From positions 340,507,844 to 340,571,843 of the forward strand of contig NC_090440.1 of assembly GCF_031143425.1 (NCBI RefSeq): a stretch of DNA of 64,000 nucleotides, given 5' to 3'. Position numbers and translations under genes: made by a program. The stretch is from Pleurodeles waltl. Lineage: Eukaryota; Chordata; Amphibia; Caudata; Salamandridae. The notes under the pieces are model-generated. The model did not search any database and was not told where the DNA came from. It saw nothing but the letters and a program-made list of their open reading frames with translations. Of the stretch, positions 20,761 through 33,139 are shown in pieces (the first letter of the stretch is position 1; each line of letters opens with the position of its first letter).

Positions 20761-22224
20761 ATGGACGAGACAGGTAGTGCTGGCAGAAGGAGGAAAATGA
20801 AATTTTCTGACAAGGAGTTGGAGGTGCTGACAGAAGAATGCTGTCTGCATCATAATGAACTTTTTGGAAAGGCAGCAATGAGTGTCCCAGACACTCAAAA
20901 GAAAAGAATATGGCAGCAGATACAGGAGAAGATCAATGCCATAGGGCTGCACCCTCGAGGAAATTTGCAAAAGGTGGTATGACCTGCGCTCCAGGACCAA
21001 GGAGAGGGTTGCGGAGCGCATGAGGGAGATGAGGGGCACCGGAGGAGGCCCATCCACCGTCCCACCACCCACAGCCCTGGAAAGCATGGTGGAGCAGACA
21101 CTGGAGCTAGAGGCCGTACAGGGCATGGGAGAACTGGACAGTTCAGCGCAAGGGATATCAAAAAGTGAGTACCATGAGATATGGTTTGACACCCACAAAT
21201 GCAGTATACACACTATCCCAGTACACAGCAGCAGGCACCACCAGACTAGCTCCATTTCAGTCTAGCAACCTCTAGAATAGTGCATTATGGGCAATGTAGT
21301 ACAGTAGTCCAAATATAGGCAAATGTTTATTATGAGGCATAAAACAGATGTGCAAGACTGACAGTGTATCCCCTATGTCCCACAGGTCTCCCACAAGACA
21401 CCCCCAGCAGCGACATAAGGCAGGGAGAGGGACATGGGCCAGACCCACTGCAGGAGGCTGCCGGTGCCATTGCAGGGCCCAGCAGAACACCACCAGGGTC
21501 CACTGAAGAACAAACAGAGGACATGGGGGCAGCAGAAACAACACCAGGGCCCATCCCCACAGAGAGGTGCACAGAGCCAGCAGCTGGACCAGGGTACAGA
21601 CGCCGGCACAGGGTTCAGTCGGTGCCCCAGGATGATGTCGGAGAAGCAGAGTTTGCGGGCTTGGAGGCATCGCTCATTCAGGGTCAGCGCCTGCAAAACA
21701 GACAATTAAGGTCCATCACCAGAACCCTCAATAGACTGCAGAGCACAATGACAAATGGGATGGCAAATGTGGACAGTCAGTTCAAACGAATTAATCAACA
21801 TCTGGGGGTCCTCACACAGGCCATCCAACATTTGGTGACTGAACTTGTGGCAGACAGAGCACATGCAAGGCACAGGGAGTGCCACACTGCTGCACGCTTT
21901 GACCGTCTGGCAGCATCTATTGGGCGTCTTGCCACAAATATAACAGGCCTGTCAAGGCGTACAGTCAGCCTCCAGGCGGAACTTGGGCACTTCGCAGGGG
22001 ATGTGGTGCGAGGACTTGGCCGTATCAGCCATGCAGTGGACCTTATGGAGAGCAGGCAGGCTGCAAGGGGCACAGGGGAGACCCCTCAGGACAGCGAGGA
22101 GGGGTCGACCATTAGTAGTGTGTCTGCCAGCGAGTCCCATGTGCTATGGAGTGGCAGCGCATGGCAGGGGTCAGGGGACCCAACAGGAATGAGCCATGGT
22201 GGCCGCACTAGGAGGAGGGTGTGA
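20761..22224 (+). pseudogene. NAIF1-like Myb protein of Harbinger E
   Basis: Exon 1 from ATG 20761 encodes a Myb/SANT domain: KMKFSDKELEVLTEECCLHH, then KKRIWQQIQEKINAIG. A one-base shift near 20945-20955 moves the recognition-helix part (EEICKRWYDLRSRTKERVAE) into another frame. A donor (AAA/GTGAGT) lies at about 21166 and an acceptor (CCCACAG) near 21386. Exon 2 to TGA at about 22222 is acidic and Pro-rich, then forms a long helical, coiled-coil-like region (LEASLIQGQRLQNRQLRSIT and on). Expected to bind the element ends and pair with HARBI1; the frameshift makes this copy inactive. Confidence 0.82.
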
Positions 22225-22335
22225 GCCACCAGACTGTACTGTAAATAAGGCACATGGTTTTAATGTGTCTTAAATGCAAATGGACAATTCCAGACTGTGA
22301 CATACAGCAATATTCCTTCTTTCACATAGTTTAGT

Positions 22336-22341
22336 AATAAA
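22336..22341 (+). terminator. Poly(A) signal AATAAA after Myb of element E
   Basis: AATAAA lies about 110 bases after the Myb stop, just before the 3' end of the convergent HARBI1 gene. Confidence 0.5.
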
Positions 22342-22414
22342 AAGGTTTTGTTTGTTTCACTACATAACTGGCCTATGTGTGTCTGACATTAGTGAGTGTG
22401 GTGACAGTTGCCAC

Positions 22415-23567
22415 CTACCTGCCAAAGTATTGGGTTGCAATGTGGTTCCGTCTCTGTCTGCCCTCATTTGCGATGCTTCTATTCCCAGGCTGTCGGTGTG
22501 GTAGCTCTTGCTCCTCATCCTCCGTGTCTGTGTCTTCAGGGGTGAGATGTAGCCCCCGTCTGGTGGCAATGTTGTGTAGGATGGCACAGGCGGCAACTAT
22601 CTTGCATGCTGTTTCTCGGGCATACTGGAGTGCGCCTCTACTTTTGTGGAGGCATCTGATTCTTGCCTTTAACAAGCCAAAGGCCCTCTCCACGACAGTT
22701 CTGGTTCGCCGATGTGCACTGTTATATCGCCTCTCGTTCTGGTTGCCAGGTGTTAGGTACGGGGTGAGTATCCATGGTCTCAGGGCATATGCACTGTCAC
22801 CTGTTTGACAAAAAAGGCAAAATTAGCAGGGCATGAATGGTTTACACAGTAACCTGCATCTATGGCTTCATGGTGTAGTCAGCAATACCTAATAGATATC
22901 CGTCTCCAAACTCCCCACGTTCTAGGCGTTGGTGTATCCTACAGTGCCTGAATATGTATGAGTCATGTGTACTCCCTGGATATTTAGCTACAATGTCAGT
23001 AATTACATTATGGGCGTCACATACCACCTGGATGTTTAGTGAGTGGGTCCATTTCCTATTGCGGAACACATATTCCAGATTTGCAGGAGGTCAAATTTGT
23101 ATATGTGTCCCGTCCACACACCCTATTACATGGGGGAAGTTGGCAATTCTGTAGAAGTCCAACTTGGTGCTGTTAATTTCTACCTCATTCCTGGGTAGGT
23201 ATATATATTTGGACATGTGTTTGAATATGGCATCTAGGAAACATCTGAAGAATCGTGAGAGTGCACTTTGGGATACCCCACCTGCCACAGCAATCACCCC
23301 CTGATAGCTACCCGAGGCCAAGAGGTGCAGTGAGCATAGCACTTGCACATGTGTGGGGATGGTGCTGCCACGCATTGTCTGTCGTTCAAGCTGAGGATTC
23401 AGTAGTTCAATTAACTCTCAGATTGCAGCACTGTCATATATCTCCTCCTCAGTTTGTTGAAATAATGTCTGCCTGGCTCGGTATATCCTCTCCTGTCTCT
23501 GCCTCCTCCTCCTCTGCTGGGCAGCCTGGACTCTCCTCCTCCATGCTATCACGTACAGTTCAGCCAT
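22415..23567 (-). pseudogene. HARBI1-like: HARBI1-like transposase of Harbinger E, two nonsense codons
   Basis: ATG at 23567 opens MAELYVIAWRRR, a basic N terminus. The DDE triad is preserved: Asp in GCVDGTHI (codon 23112-23114), Asp in YPGSTHDS (22962-22964) and Glu in VVERAFGLLK (22688-22690). An intron lies upstream of GDSAYALRPW, with acceptor CAAACAG just above 22800. Two in-frame TGA codons (23418-23420 and 23091-23093) break it; both could come from CGA by CpG decay. The frame ends at 22415. Length is close to the family norm of about 350 residues. Apart from the two stops this is the best preserved transposase in the window. Confidence 0.9.
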
Positions 23568-24345
23568 TTTGAGTAACCCTGATGCCTTCTGGGTCTCCTT
23601 TTATACTTTGGTTCTGGTTACCACCTGGACTGAATCAGTGGTAATCTGGATGTGCAAAATTGACTTTTTGCGACTAGTCGCAATTTGCGACTGGCTATCG
23701 CATATGATTTGCGACTCGCAATTTGCGACTTCCTATTTGCGGGTCGCAAAATCAGGTCAGTAATGGGTCGCATCGCTATTTGTATTTCGGAAATGGGATT
23801 TTTGCATCCCATTTCGGATTTTGCAAGGTCGCAAATAGCGAATCGGGCCATTAGCGACTCGCAAAACTTTGCTACATCTGGCCCTTAGAGATTTCCTCCA
23901 TTTTCTCTCCAGGCATCTACACTTCCTTTTAAGTACTGACAGATGAGGGGTAAACCACTGGGCATTCACTCTCTGAGGGATCCCAGTTATTGCCTTGTGA
24001 GGAAGAAGAGTGTCAAGACAGTCGGTGATCCAGTCATTGAAAGGTTCAGTTTCTATCTGATTGGCTTTAAAATAAGTCAATTTCCGGCTGTCTAGAAGCC
24101 TAATCCATTTTTCCGGATTAAGACTATGCCACCGCCTACATAGCCGAGCTGTGGGCTGGGAGGGGCCTTTTCCAAGGGAGATACCTAATTTTAACGGGAT
24201 TAATAAATAATCGGACCATGCCAGGGGAAAAGTGGGCGTGGAGCAAAGCACTGTCAAATTACTAAAGACTAAGTCAATAGTATGCCCCTTGTCAAGCGTC
24301 GGGCCTTTAACTAGTTGTCTTAGATGAATAAATTAACCACCGGAT

Positions 24346-26871
24346 GATATGCTCCTCAGACAACACCACTACTAGTTATTTCCGCTTCAAAAATTGCTCA
24401 GGTTTTAGAAACAGGAGAATGGTTTGCATTGGAGGCAACAGATCCCACATAAAGGGAAATACATTTACATTGCCATCCTAATTCCCTTAACACACCTGAG
24501 ACCAGCCATGCGTTCCCTGAATGTACTTGAGCCGATCACCGTGTTCAGCCCAGTTCAGTCAATGTGTATGGTACAGATGATCCTCAATGCCCCTTGTTGT
24601 TCAGCTGTAGCCATTTGGCCATGCCAACATAATGATTTGGCTAATTCATAAGTCGCTCTGGGGAAATGTTGAAGTGCTTTCAATTCCTTCTGGAAAATGC
24701 AAATTTCCCCCTACTAAACATGCGGCAGTAATAGCAGTTAACTTGATTTGGAATTGCTTCCGCTCGTTATCTAGCAATTCAGTTTGTGGGAAGGACCAGG
24801 TATATAATAAAATGCTAACGTTATGCAAAAAACAGTCCTTCTCCCCCAGCCCACTGAGAACAAAAATGCTTCACGGACAAAAAAATATGCTGACATACGA
24901 AACATAAAAGATTATTGAGAAAGCAGGATGATAATATGTGCTACAGATCATCCAGCGCAACGCGAAGCGATAGAAAAATGCATTTCCCAATGAGTAAAAA
25001 AGTAAAGGGTAAATGAAGAAAAACATTAGCAAAGAAAGAATCGAAGTATTTGTTTTAATAAAGTGAGCATATAAAAGAACTGATAGTGTATTACCTTACA
25101 AATATGTGTTTTAATAAAGTTAGCATATACAGGTAATGACACTCTCGCAAGCAGTGAAAACAGATCTTCAAACAAACACATAGATCCTAAGAGTACTTAC
25201 CAAGAGCTCTCAGTCAGGCCTTGTAAACGGAATGCTCCTCCAAGTTTGACAATACTCTATCAGCCTAACTTAACCACAGCTTTTTCCAATATCGATTTAT
25301 AATGCACTCACTTAAAAAGTTAATTTGCCTTTCCTGCTTTATCTATCTCAACCTCTCTTATAGATGAGAGCATGCCTTTCATTCCTGCACGACACAACAA
25401 CATCCACGTATGCGAATATATAAAGCACGTGGGAGTCAAAGGTTTTGTAGTGATTAGGAAGGGCACTGAGCAACTGGACTGTGGTTATGAAGGTCGTCTA
25501 AGTAATCGAAAGACTGAAAGTTTCAACAAGGCGATGGTGGGATTGAGTTTAGATGAGTTTATGACGAAACGTGGACCCTAATAGAGTCCCATAAAGATTA
25601 TATATATCCGCAAAATAGAGACAAGAATTTCACTCAGGGGGAATGTTGCCTAATTGTGGTAAATGCTACAACGCTTCGGAAGATGATAAGATTGGGAACA
25701 ATGTCATAAAAAGCACACCAAAGGAGAACATAGGGTACCCCGGGATGTAGTAAAAAAACAAATCAAGAAGCATTAACCCTTTTAATACATTCAGTAGGTA
25801 GGAGGACAAATAAATACACACATGTAATAGGGAAATATGAGGGTCTCTCAGTTACAGCAGTCATCCCCGCCAATATAGAATTCTGTTCTTGAACTAAGTG
25901 AAATGGAAATGGGACATAGACAAGGCAATTGTATAGCCAATAAAAAATAGGTCGCACATACCAAACATATTTAAAAATACCCTCGCAGGTAAGAATGCAA
26001 CTCAATCTCCTTGTATTTGGTGTGTGAGTGATTAAAAGGTTCAGGTCCTGACCTGGGATAATTCCTGGAAGAGACTGACATGTTTAAATTGCAGCAGACA
26101 TAGGCAGACAACCCTAGGAACCACGGGCCTGAGTTATAGAAGCATTTTATGGTTGCAAAGCCTACAAAGTCATGGACTTTGCAAAGCAAAATCAGGAGTC
26201 ACAATGTATTAAATGTGTTTTGGGTGTTAGGAAAGTCTTTCTACATTGGATAGTGTTTTTTGCAACCTATTCTTAATTGGAAAGAGGAGGGGAATGAAAG
26301 GAGTGGCCCACTCCTTGTTGAGATTCCGTATGGAATGGAGGTCACAAATCATTGAACCAATACGATTTCCAACTTGTGGTTTTATCTAATTCAGAAACTA
26401 TTCAGAATTCGTCAAACTAGCGTGACAATTTCCACAATGTGAATGATGGCTTCAGTTGGAGCAGATAGTGATACATTAATTAGCTCTCCTAGTCCTCACT
26501 AGTCTCCAATCTTTCAGGCTTTTGTTGGGCCTCAAAATACTCTTAACTTACAAATAATAATATTAAATAGTCACAATATTCTGAGATTCTGTATTTCGCA
26601 AAGTGATTGATTAATACATCTTCTGCACTCTAAAATGAAACCTATTTTGCAAAATAGGGGATGAACAAAAAACACTAACCTTGAATTGGCCATAATACAT
26701 CAGACCTTAAACCCAACACTACTTCAATGTTGCGGAATTGTTCAGGAGGCCCTACCTCAAGTTGACAATATTCCATTTATCTGAGGCAGCATCAAAATGT
26801 AATGGGTGTTGTGTGGCACGCCCACAGCAGCACCCATTGCACCACCTTCTACGCAGAGTGATGATCAGGAG
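24346..26871. other. No gene or recognised repeat
   Basis: AT-rich DNA with only short random open frames. I see no motif, TIR or tandem structure that can be supported. Confidence 0.4.
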
Positions 26872-29644
26872 GGTCCGTATTTACAAGGTGGCATAGAGCC
26901 ACAAAAAGTGGCTTAACGCTACCTTGTCAATCCGGCACAGTGCTTAGCGCCACAGGAGGGTCACTGAAAGTGATGCTCCAGTGGCGCTAGGGGCCTGTAA
27001 TGCGCCCCTTAGTTCCAAAGGATTGTTCCAGTACGTCATAGATGCAGTCCAAAGCCCTATGCCCCACCTGCATGTCACAAGAATGGAAGCTCAGTTGGCA
27101 CTATTGGCTGCGTCATATCTTCTAAGTGTGTTGTCTATCCTTATTGTGGCTTGACGCTGTCTTTTCATGTTCTAACCTCCCTTTGCATCCATTTGCATGG
27201 TGAGGCCTTGCAAATGGCGTTGCTGTGCTCATGCCACAACACCACACATGGCATTTTTTACCTGCCACAGTCTTACATGTTTCACATGCACCCATGCAGT
27301 GCTGAGACCTTTCACCACCCCAAGGATGGCATTGCCTGGACACTGTGCTCTTATTGCTATTGATGCCTCCTCATGTTGTCGTTTGTGTTTGTGTGCTACA
27401 GTGCATAGCGCTCGTGGACCTGGCAGAGCTCAGCTTCAACTCCTGTCTGTGTAGGTTATTTGCCTTATTAAATACCTATGTCCTCCCCTTCAATGCAGCC
27501 CTCCTTGCACTATGATAGATGAATGCAGCATGGTGACAGTACAGCTCATGTGACACAAGCACAGAGTTGAACCCAGGGATGGGCAGTATGGGAATGAAAT
27601 TTCTGCTGTGTAAATCGTTCTGTATGTGACAGTGTCTGATGTAAATGTGTCTATGGACATAGCCATTTCCTAGGAGTTGTATTTAGGTCAGGGCCTGAAG
27701 CAAGTTCTAATTTCATGTGCCTAAGTCCAAGGGGCACCTGACTGCCACTGTGTAATTGACCACCTCCAACAATAAAGGTGGTAGTGGCAACTATTGTCAA
27801 TGTGGAATGCCCCATGGGCCAATGGCCTGGACATGGCAGGTTACTAGCAGCTTACAGACTAGCTATGGCATTTGTCCTGTGAATCCAGAGCAGTGATACG
27901 TTCAACACTACCCTCCACGTCTGTTTCTGCATTTCCACCAGCCTTTGCATGGCAGTGTAACCCCCATGAAATGGTTGTTGGTTATGTGGGGTGGTGTGCC
28001 CCTGGGTGCCTCTGCACAGCCCATGCACTTGGAATGGGCAGTGTAGGGGGTCCCATACCTTGGCCCTTTGCCATTTCCACTGCCTGATTTGCAGGGTTGA
28101 GTGCAGTGTGTCCTGTTACACCCAATGCAGACCAAAACTGACACTGACTCTATTTGATCCATCAAAAATGTTTACTAAGGGCCCCACAGAGCTACCATGT
28201 GCAGACAGATTTCCAGCCACCATCCCAACATGTGACTCATACTGCCAAGTACAAAGGATACACTGCACTGGCAGTCTTACCAACACCAGTCTTTCCCATG
28301 CACCATCCCCCACCTGATGATGTGGAATTATCTGTGATTACATTCACAGCCATACCCCAGGTGTTGTATGTGTGTGTTTATTTCTCCATTCCCATGTGTC
28401 TGACACAGTTGTGTCCAAATAGTTGTGGGCTTAGCCTGTGACTGTTGTGACCTACTGTTTGCTATCTGTGGTACATATATTTTGTAGTGGCACATTTCAG
28501 TTCAGCATCAAGATGTGTGGTTCAACACAACTTCAGTTCAGTTAGTCTGGGTAGTGGCATGTTACCAATAAGACCAGTCCAGCCTGCTATTCCCCCAGCG
28601 CCTGTTGAGGTCATTGTTCCATGCACCCAGGGGACAGCCTGACAGCATGATGTAGTGGTGGATGCCTCATGTGAATGTGTTGTCTATATGCAGTGTGGTG
28701 GTACATGTGTAGCTTATGCTGGTATGGTGCAACATGCTTTATGTGCGTTGTGTCCCTTTGCGCTCCTTTGACATGCATTGAGTGAGTCCTATGTGCCCCC
28801 CCCTTCTTGCACTTGACATTTAAGCATTTAAGCATACATTTTCCCCATGCAACTTACCCTGCATTTGTGGTGTTTCCTGGTACTCTGCTCTGTCCTTGTA
28901 TTCCTGTGTCAATTTCCTCAGAGATAACAACTGCAACTATTTACTCCATCTCTGTACTCCCACCTCCAGTTTGCAGTGCTGTCTTCCGGTTCCATGCCAT
29001 TTTCTCCTTGGTCCTTCGCTTGCAGTCATGCCAGCGTTTCTTGCACTAAGTCACAGTTCTCCTGACCTCTGCCACACTGTTGATCTTATCCACAATCTTC
29101 TGCCAGATTGCCTCTTCATTTCCAATTGGTAATTTAGAGGTGAGAAAGAGTTGATGTTTGTGGTCCATCACCTCTCTCACCAGTATTTCATGCTCCTCTG
29201 CGCTGAAACAACACTTCCTATTTTCTTCTCCCTTCCATCGGTCTTGTCTGTGTCTTTGTTGCTGGTTCCTAGTCAAATGTGTCTCCCTGGGGCCTCTCCT
29301 GGCTTTCTAGATCTATTTTGAGGCTCCTTTACACTGTCCTCTCTGTTAGCATCTGTTTTTGACGCTATTGCAGGCAAAAATGGTGCATTTCCGTTTTGCG
29401 TAGTGTTTACATGTCGTAAACCGGATTAGAGTAATTTTCCTCCGTTAACGTCATTTTGCTTTACAACAAGGCGCAATGGTTAACGTCAGAAAAAATTACT
29501 CCAAACAATTTTTTAGTGCCTCCCATTGTCATAGTATAAATTTGACGCCCGAGTGGCGTTATAAAATGGCGCTAGTCAGCGCTAACCTTTTTGACGCAAA
29601 ACTGGATTAGTGCAGTTTTGCGTCAACAAGTATAAATCAGGGCC
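26872..29644 (-). mobile_element. Harbinger-derived region F
   Basis: The right end (29330-29644) has subterminal GACGCAAAACTGG and GTTTTGCGTC repeats and finishes TATAAATCAGGGCC, a Harbinger-type terminus. A broken Myb gene lies just inside. The left edge (GGTCCGTATTTACAAGGTGGC at 26872, with a CAAGGTGGC...GTACCTTG-like stem) is a plausible terminus but does not mirror the right end well, so two different elements may be joined. No transposase gene is visible. A MITE-type hairpin is at 28008-28056. Confidence 0.5.
28950..29276 (-). pseudogene. NAIF1-like Myb domain relic of region F
   Basis: Minus strand: CFSAEEHEILVREVMDHKHQ and NEEAIWQKIVDKINSVAE are the first two helices of a Harbinger Myb/SANT domain. 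The third-helix part (KKRWHDCKRRTKEKM) is present in another frame just downstream, after the in-frame stop at 29046, showing a frameshift. No coiled-coil exon was found. Confidence 0.75.
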
Positions 29645-30706
29645 TTAGTTCTTGGGAGAAAATGGCTCACACTGGAGAGAGAGCAAAATGATAAAGGCAA
29701 ACAAAAAGAGCCATGAGAAATTATTCAGATGCACCATCAAAGTTAGAGAAACAATATAGTAGATGGGACAACACTATACGCTGTAATAACAAATGAGAAA
29801 AATGCGCAATCTGAAAAATCAGAGAAGCCCAGAATGAAAAACATTAAGGGGAAAAAGAGTTGAAAGATGAAACAAAACATGATAAATTTACTGAATTAAC
29901 AAATACATATGAAGTCAAAAGTACCCCATTGCAGAGAGGTTTTAGGGTACTGTTGGATGATAAATCAATTGAAACAATGTGTTATTCAGGAAAATGATTG
30001 CACATTACTGAATTAGTCAAATGTGTCTACATATGGAGTGAATTAAGAGAACAAATGGGCAAAGAAACATAAACAAAAAGAAACCAATAGAGGTGGCTGA
30101 AGTTTAAAGAAAGCCACCTTAGATCCCTAGATGATAAGGGAGCTAGAGCTTAACCATTTAGAGAGGTAAAGGGTGGAGGATATTTTCATGTACCTTGGAG
30201 CAGGGAAGATCTTGCATCATTTGTAAACAATATTCCTAAATTGGAAGAGGACCCTATGCAGTGGTGTACACAAATTTAGAGATTTGGTAAGATTTCAAAG
30301 ATGCTGTGGGTTTATTTGAATATGTTCTTTGACATTGTTGTTTCAAACCATTTGTGAACTGAATGCAAAATTGCTGTTCAATGGCCAGATGCAGTGCTGA
30401 CAAGAGACCCTCACACTAATGCTCCTTCGCCTCTTGTGATGACTAAACACAATGAGGTAATTACTTTTCTGAAAAGCAGAGTCCCTCAAAAGGATTTTAA
30501 TTATGTGAGGTTGATTTGAATTCAGCAGGAAGTAACAGAGACTGTGCATGAGAATTATGAAAGACTGTTGAAGGCATTTCAACAGCATGTGGGTCAAATG
30601 CATCCTGACCTACTCATTTGGGATTTTCAGTTTCACAGTTTGTGCCTGGTGTGAGGCCTGCGATTACTCAGCATATACAACATAATGTGATTTTTAGCAG
30701 ATTAAT

Positions 30707-30867
30707 GGCCTGATTTAGAGTTTGGCAGAGAGGTACTCCATTACCATGTTGACAGACATCTGCTCAGCCAAAATATAAAGGCTGTAATGGAATTTATATT
30801 TTGGCAGACAGGATATCCATCACCGTTGTGAATGAGAAACCCCTCCGTCAAACACTAAATCAGGTCC
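30707..30867. mobile_element. 161-bp MITE inside the retrovirus relic
   Basis: Ends GGCCTGATTTAGAGTTTGGC and, inverted, GGACCTGATTTAGTGTTTGA match at most positions. The interior has a second inverted pair around CCAAAATATA/TATATTTTGG. No coding capacity. Target duplication not clear. Confidence 0.75.
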
Positions 30868-31272
30868 TGAGTGTTCAGATGATGTCCTGGCGTATGTGAA
30901 CTATTGCAGTGATGAGCAGGAGTTGAAAAAAAGACAGTTTAAGGGAAAGTTCATGCTAGCACAAACAAAGCTGCCTGTTTTCCAGAATCAGAATGATCAG
31001 AAGCAGTCATTTGAAGGAAATGGTGGTCTAGTGCAAAAGTTGGTGTTGAAAGCGGTATGTAGGGATCTGGATTTCCAAGTAACAATGCATAATCAACTTC
31101 AAATTATGCTGGTCCCACAAACCCATATGGGTCAACTGAATGTAGGTAACCTGAGATCGAACCAAAATCATTTGCCCTGAGTAAACAGAAATACAATGCA
31201 GGAGCAAAACCAAAATGTGATTCAACAGTTTCCCATTTTTTAAGATGAAAGCTTGGACTCAGACATGTCACA

Positions 31273-31461
31273 ATGATGGTGCCTGACAGGGAGGCATATT
31301 GCTTGCTTCTCCCAGACATAGAAGTAGACCAGAGTGGACCATTTATAGAAGTTGAAGTAAATGGCCACCGAGTGTTATTTCTGATTAACACTGGAGCTAC
31401 CAATTCCACTGATAGAACGGCAGATGTCCCAGAACTACTACTCTTGGGAAAGAAGGTCTAA
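31273..31461 (+). pseudogene. Retroviral aspartic protease relic
   Basis: A short open frame contains the LINTGAT active-site region, where the catalytic Asp of the usual D(T/S)GA is Asn (AAC), and a following LLLGKKV that resembles the protease C-terminal region. With the Asp lost this copy cannot be an active protease. The adjacent RT supports the assignment. Confidence 0.7.
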
Positions 31462-31599
31462 GTTGTAATTGTTACAAACAAGCAAATTCCAAATCCAGTA
31501 TCAAAAGTCGTTCCTGTAAAACTAGGTTTATTAGAAGAAAATCATCAGTGCTTCAAATCTGTCTAACCTATTGGAAAGGGACTTATTGTGGAAACTCAA

Positions 31600-32820
31600 T
31601 TGTATAATTTATTGTACTACCAACAAGGTTGAATTTCCAACTCATGAGGATGTTGAATTTAGATTGGCTAAATAAAATATAGTAGGGCTTTACTTATTGA
31701 TAACAGCAAACAAATTACCTCCAGTTTTAAAGAGACAGTAAATCCAGAAGTATGGGATTTCACAGGAAAAAGGTATCAGACTCATCAAAGGTGTAGAACC
31801 AGTGAGAATTACCGTAAAGACACATTCTGTTTTTCCAAGAACAGCACCTAGCAGATGTCTCCAGAAATATTAGCAGGGATAAACCAATAATTGAGGATAT
31901 TATAAAAAAAAACAAAATACTGAGAGAGATAATTGGGAGTCCATGCAATTCACAGATAATGGGCTATCAGAAGCCAAATGGAAAGTTTACAGTAGTTCAT
32001 GATTTGAGAAAGATGAATGACATTGTAATCCCATGTTGTCCTGTGATACCGAATGCAGCCACCACACTTTACTAGATTCCATGTATGGCAGAATGGTTCA
32101 TTGTTAAGATCTTTGTGATGCTTTCTTCTTTATTCAGTTACATGAGGAGAGTTAGTATATATTCTCCTTTGTGTTTCGAGAGAAAGTATGAGCATGGTGT
32201 CGAGTCCCACAAGGATATACAGAAAGTCCTTAAATTTTTAATCAGATTCTAAAGAATAATTTGGAGACATAGAATATGCCCTGTAACTCAGTTCTTGCCC
32301 AATACATTGATGACCCATTAGTGGCATCAGAAATGAAAGAATCTTGCAAACAAGACACCATTGCTCTGTTGAATCATCTGGCTGAGAATGGACACAAAGT
32401 ATCCCTAAACAAGCTGCAATACTGTTAAAAAGAGGTCTAAAATTTGGAACATATCTTTGAGAAAGGAACAAGAAGGATTAGAAGCCATTTTACGAATTGG
32501 CCCTCCAAAGATGCAAAGAGAAATTAGATTGTTGTTAGAATTTTTTCTATGGTGGCAAAGCCTTTACTTAGGCTAATACACAGAGATGTGCCTGATCAAA
32601 TTGCATTGGACAACTAATGCTTGAAAGCTTTCGTAGAGCTGAGAGGAAGTCTCTGTCATGCCCCAGCACTGGGAGTACCTGACGAATTCAAGAGGTTTAC
32701 ATTATTTTGCAGTGATGAGGAGGGCTGCACTCTCTCAGTGCTTACACAGACATATGGTGCAGCCCTAAGGCCTGGGCATACTTTTCAATTACACTTGATC
32801 CTGTCATTGCCACATTGAGT
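31600..32820 (+). pseudogene. Retroviral reverse transcriptase relic
   Basis: Frame-broken RT motifs occur in order: DLRKMNDIV near 32000, PQGYTESP near 32209 and the catalytic YIDDP near 32312, followed by thumb-like sequence. Multiple stops are present. The motif wording is that of class I retroviruses. Confidence 0.75.
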
Positions 32821-33139
32821 GGCTGTTTTAAAGTGGTGGCTGCTGTCGGTGCTAGTCTTGAGTAAAAGCATAATGAAGGGACATCCTTTAACTGTTATAG
32901 TCCCCCATTCTGTTGTAGTATTGCTTACCAGAATAAAACACATCATGTGACCAACACAAGGATGACTAAGTATGAGCAACATATTCTCACTGCTGAGAAT
33001 CCTACTCTTAAATGCTGTGAGATTTTAAATCTGAGTACCCTCATACCTTTACCTGAATGTGAAGTGTCAGATAATTTTCAGCATTATTGCCTTGGTGCCA
33101 CAGGCTTATGCACCAAGCCATGCCCTAAGTTAAAAGATG

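Larger units (their letters stand above)
20450..23884. mobile_element. Harbinger transposon E, two-gene, complete ends
   Basis: Perfect outer inverted repeats GGGCCAGATGTAG (20450) and CTACATCTGGCCC (ending 23884), with further subterminal repeats rich in GCGACTCGCAA on both sides. TTA flanks the right end (23885-23887) and lies two bases from the left end (20445-20447), fitting a 3-bp duplication imperfectly. It holds convergent Myb and HARBI1 genes and is inserted in the LINE at 18481-24345. Both genes are damaged. Confidence 0.93.
18481..24345 (-). mobile_element. L2/CR1-like LINE, interrupted by Harbinger E
   Basis: The minus strand carries LINE coding relics in order: endonuclease C-terminal region at 23885-24340 (HTIDLVFSN motif near 24290), then, after Harbinger E, the RT fingers and palm (20318-19168) and a C-terminal region (19043-18711). 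The 3' end has GCGCTTTACAAGTTCAAATA followed by ACAT-type short tandem repeats, typical of L2/CR1-group tails. Endonuclease sequence before about 24345 is missing, so the copy is 5' truncated. Confidence 0.8.

Noticed and set aside
26872..29644. Treating 26872 and 29644 as a confirmed TIR pair of one element
   Set aside because: The two ends share only part of the terminal sequence and the flanking trinucleotides differ, so the unity of region F is left open.
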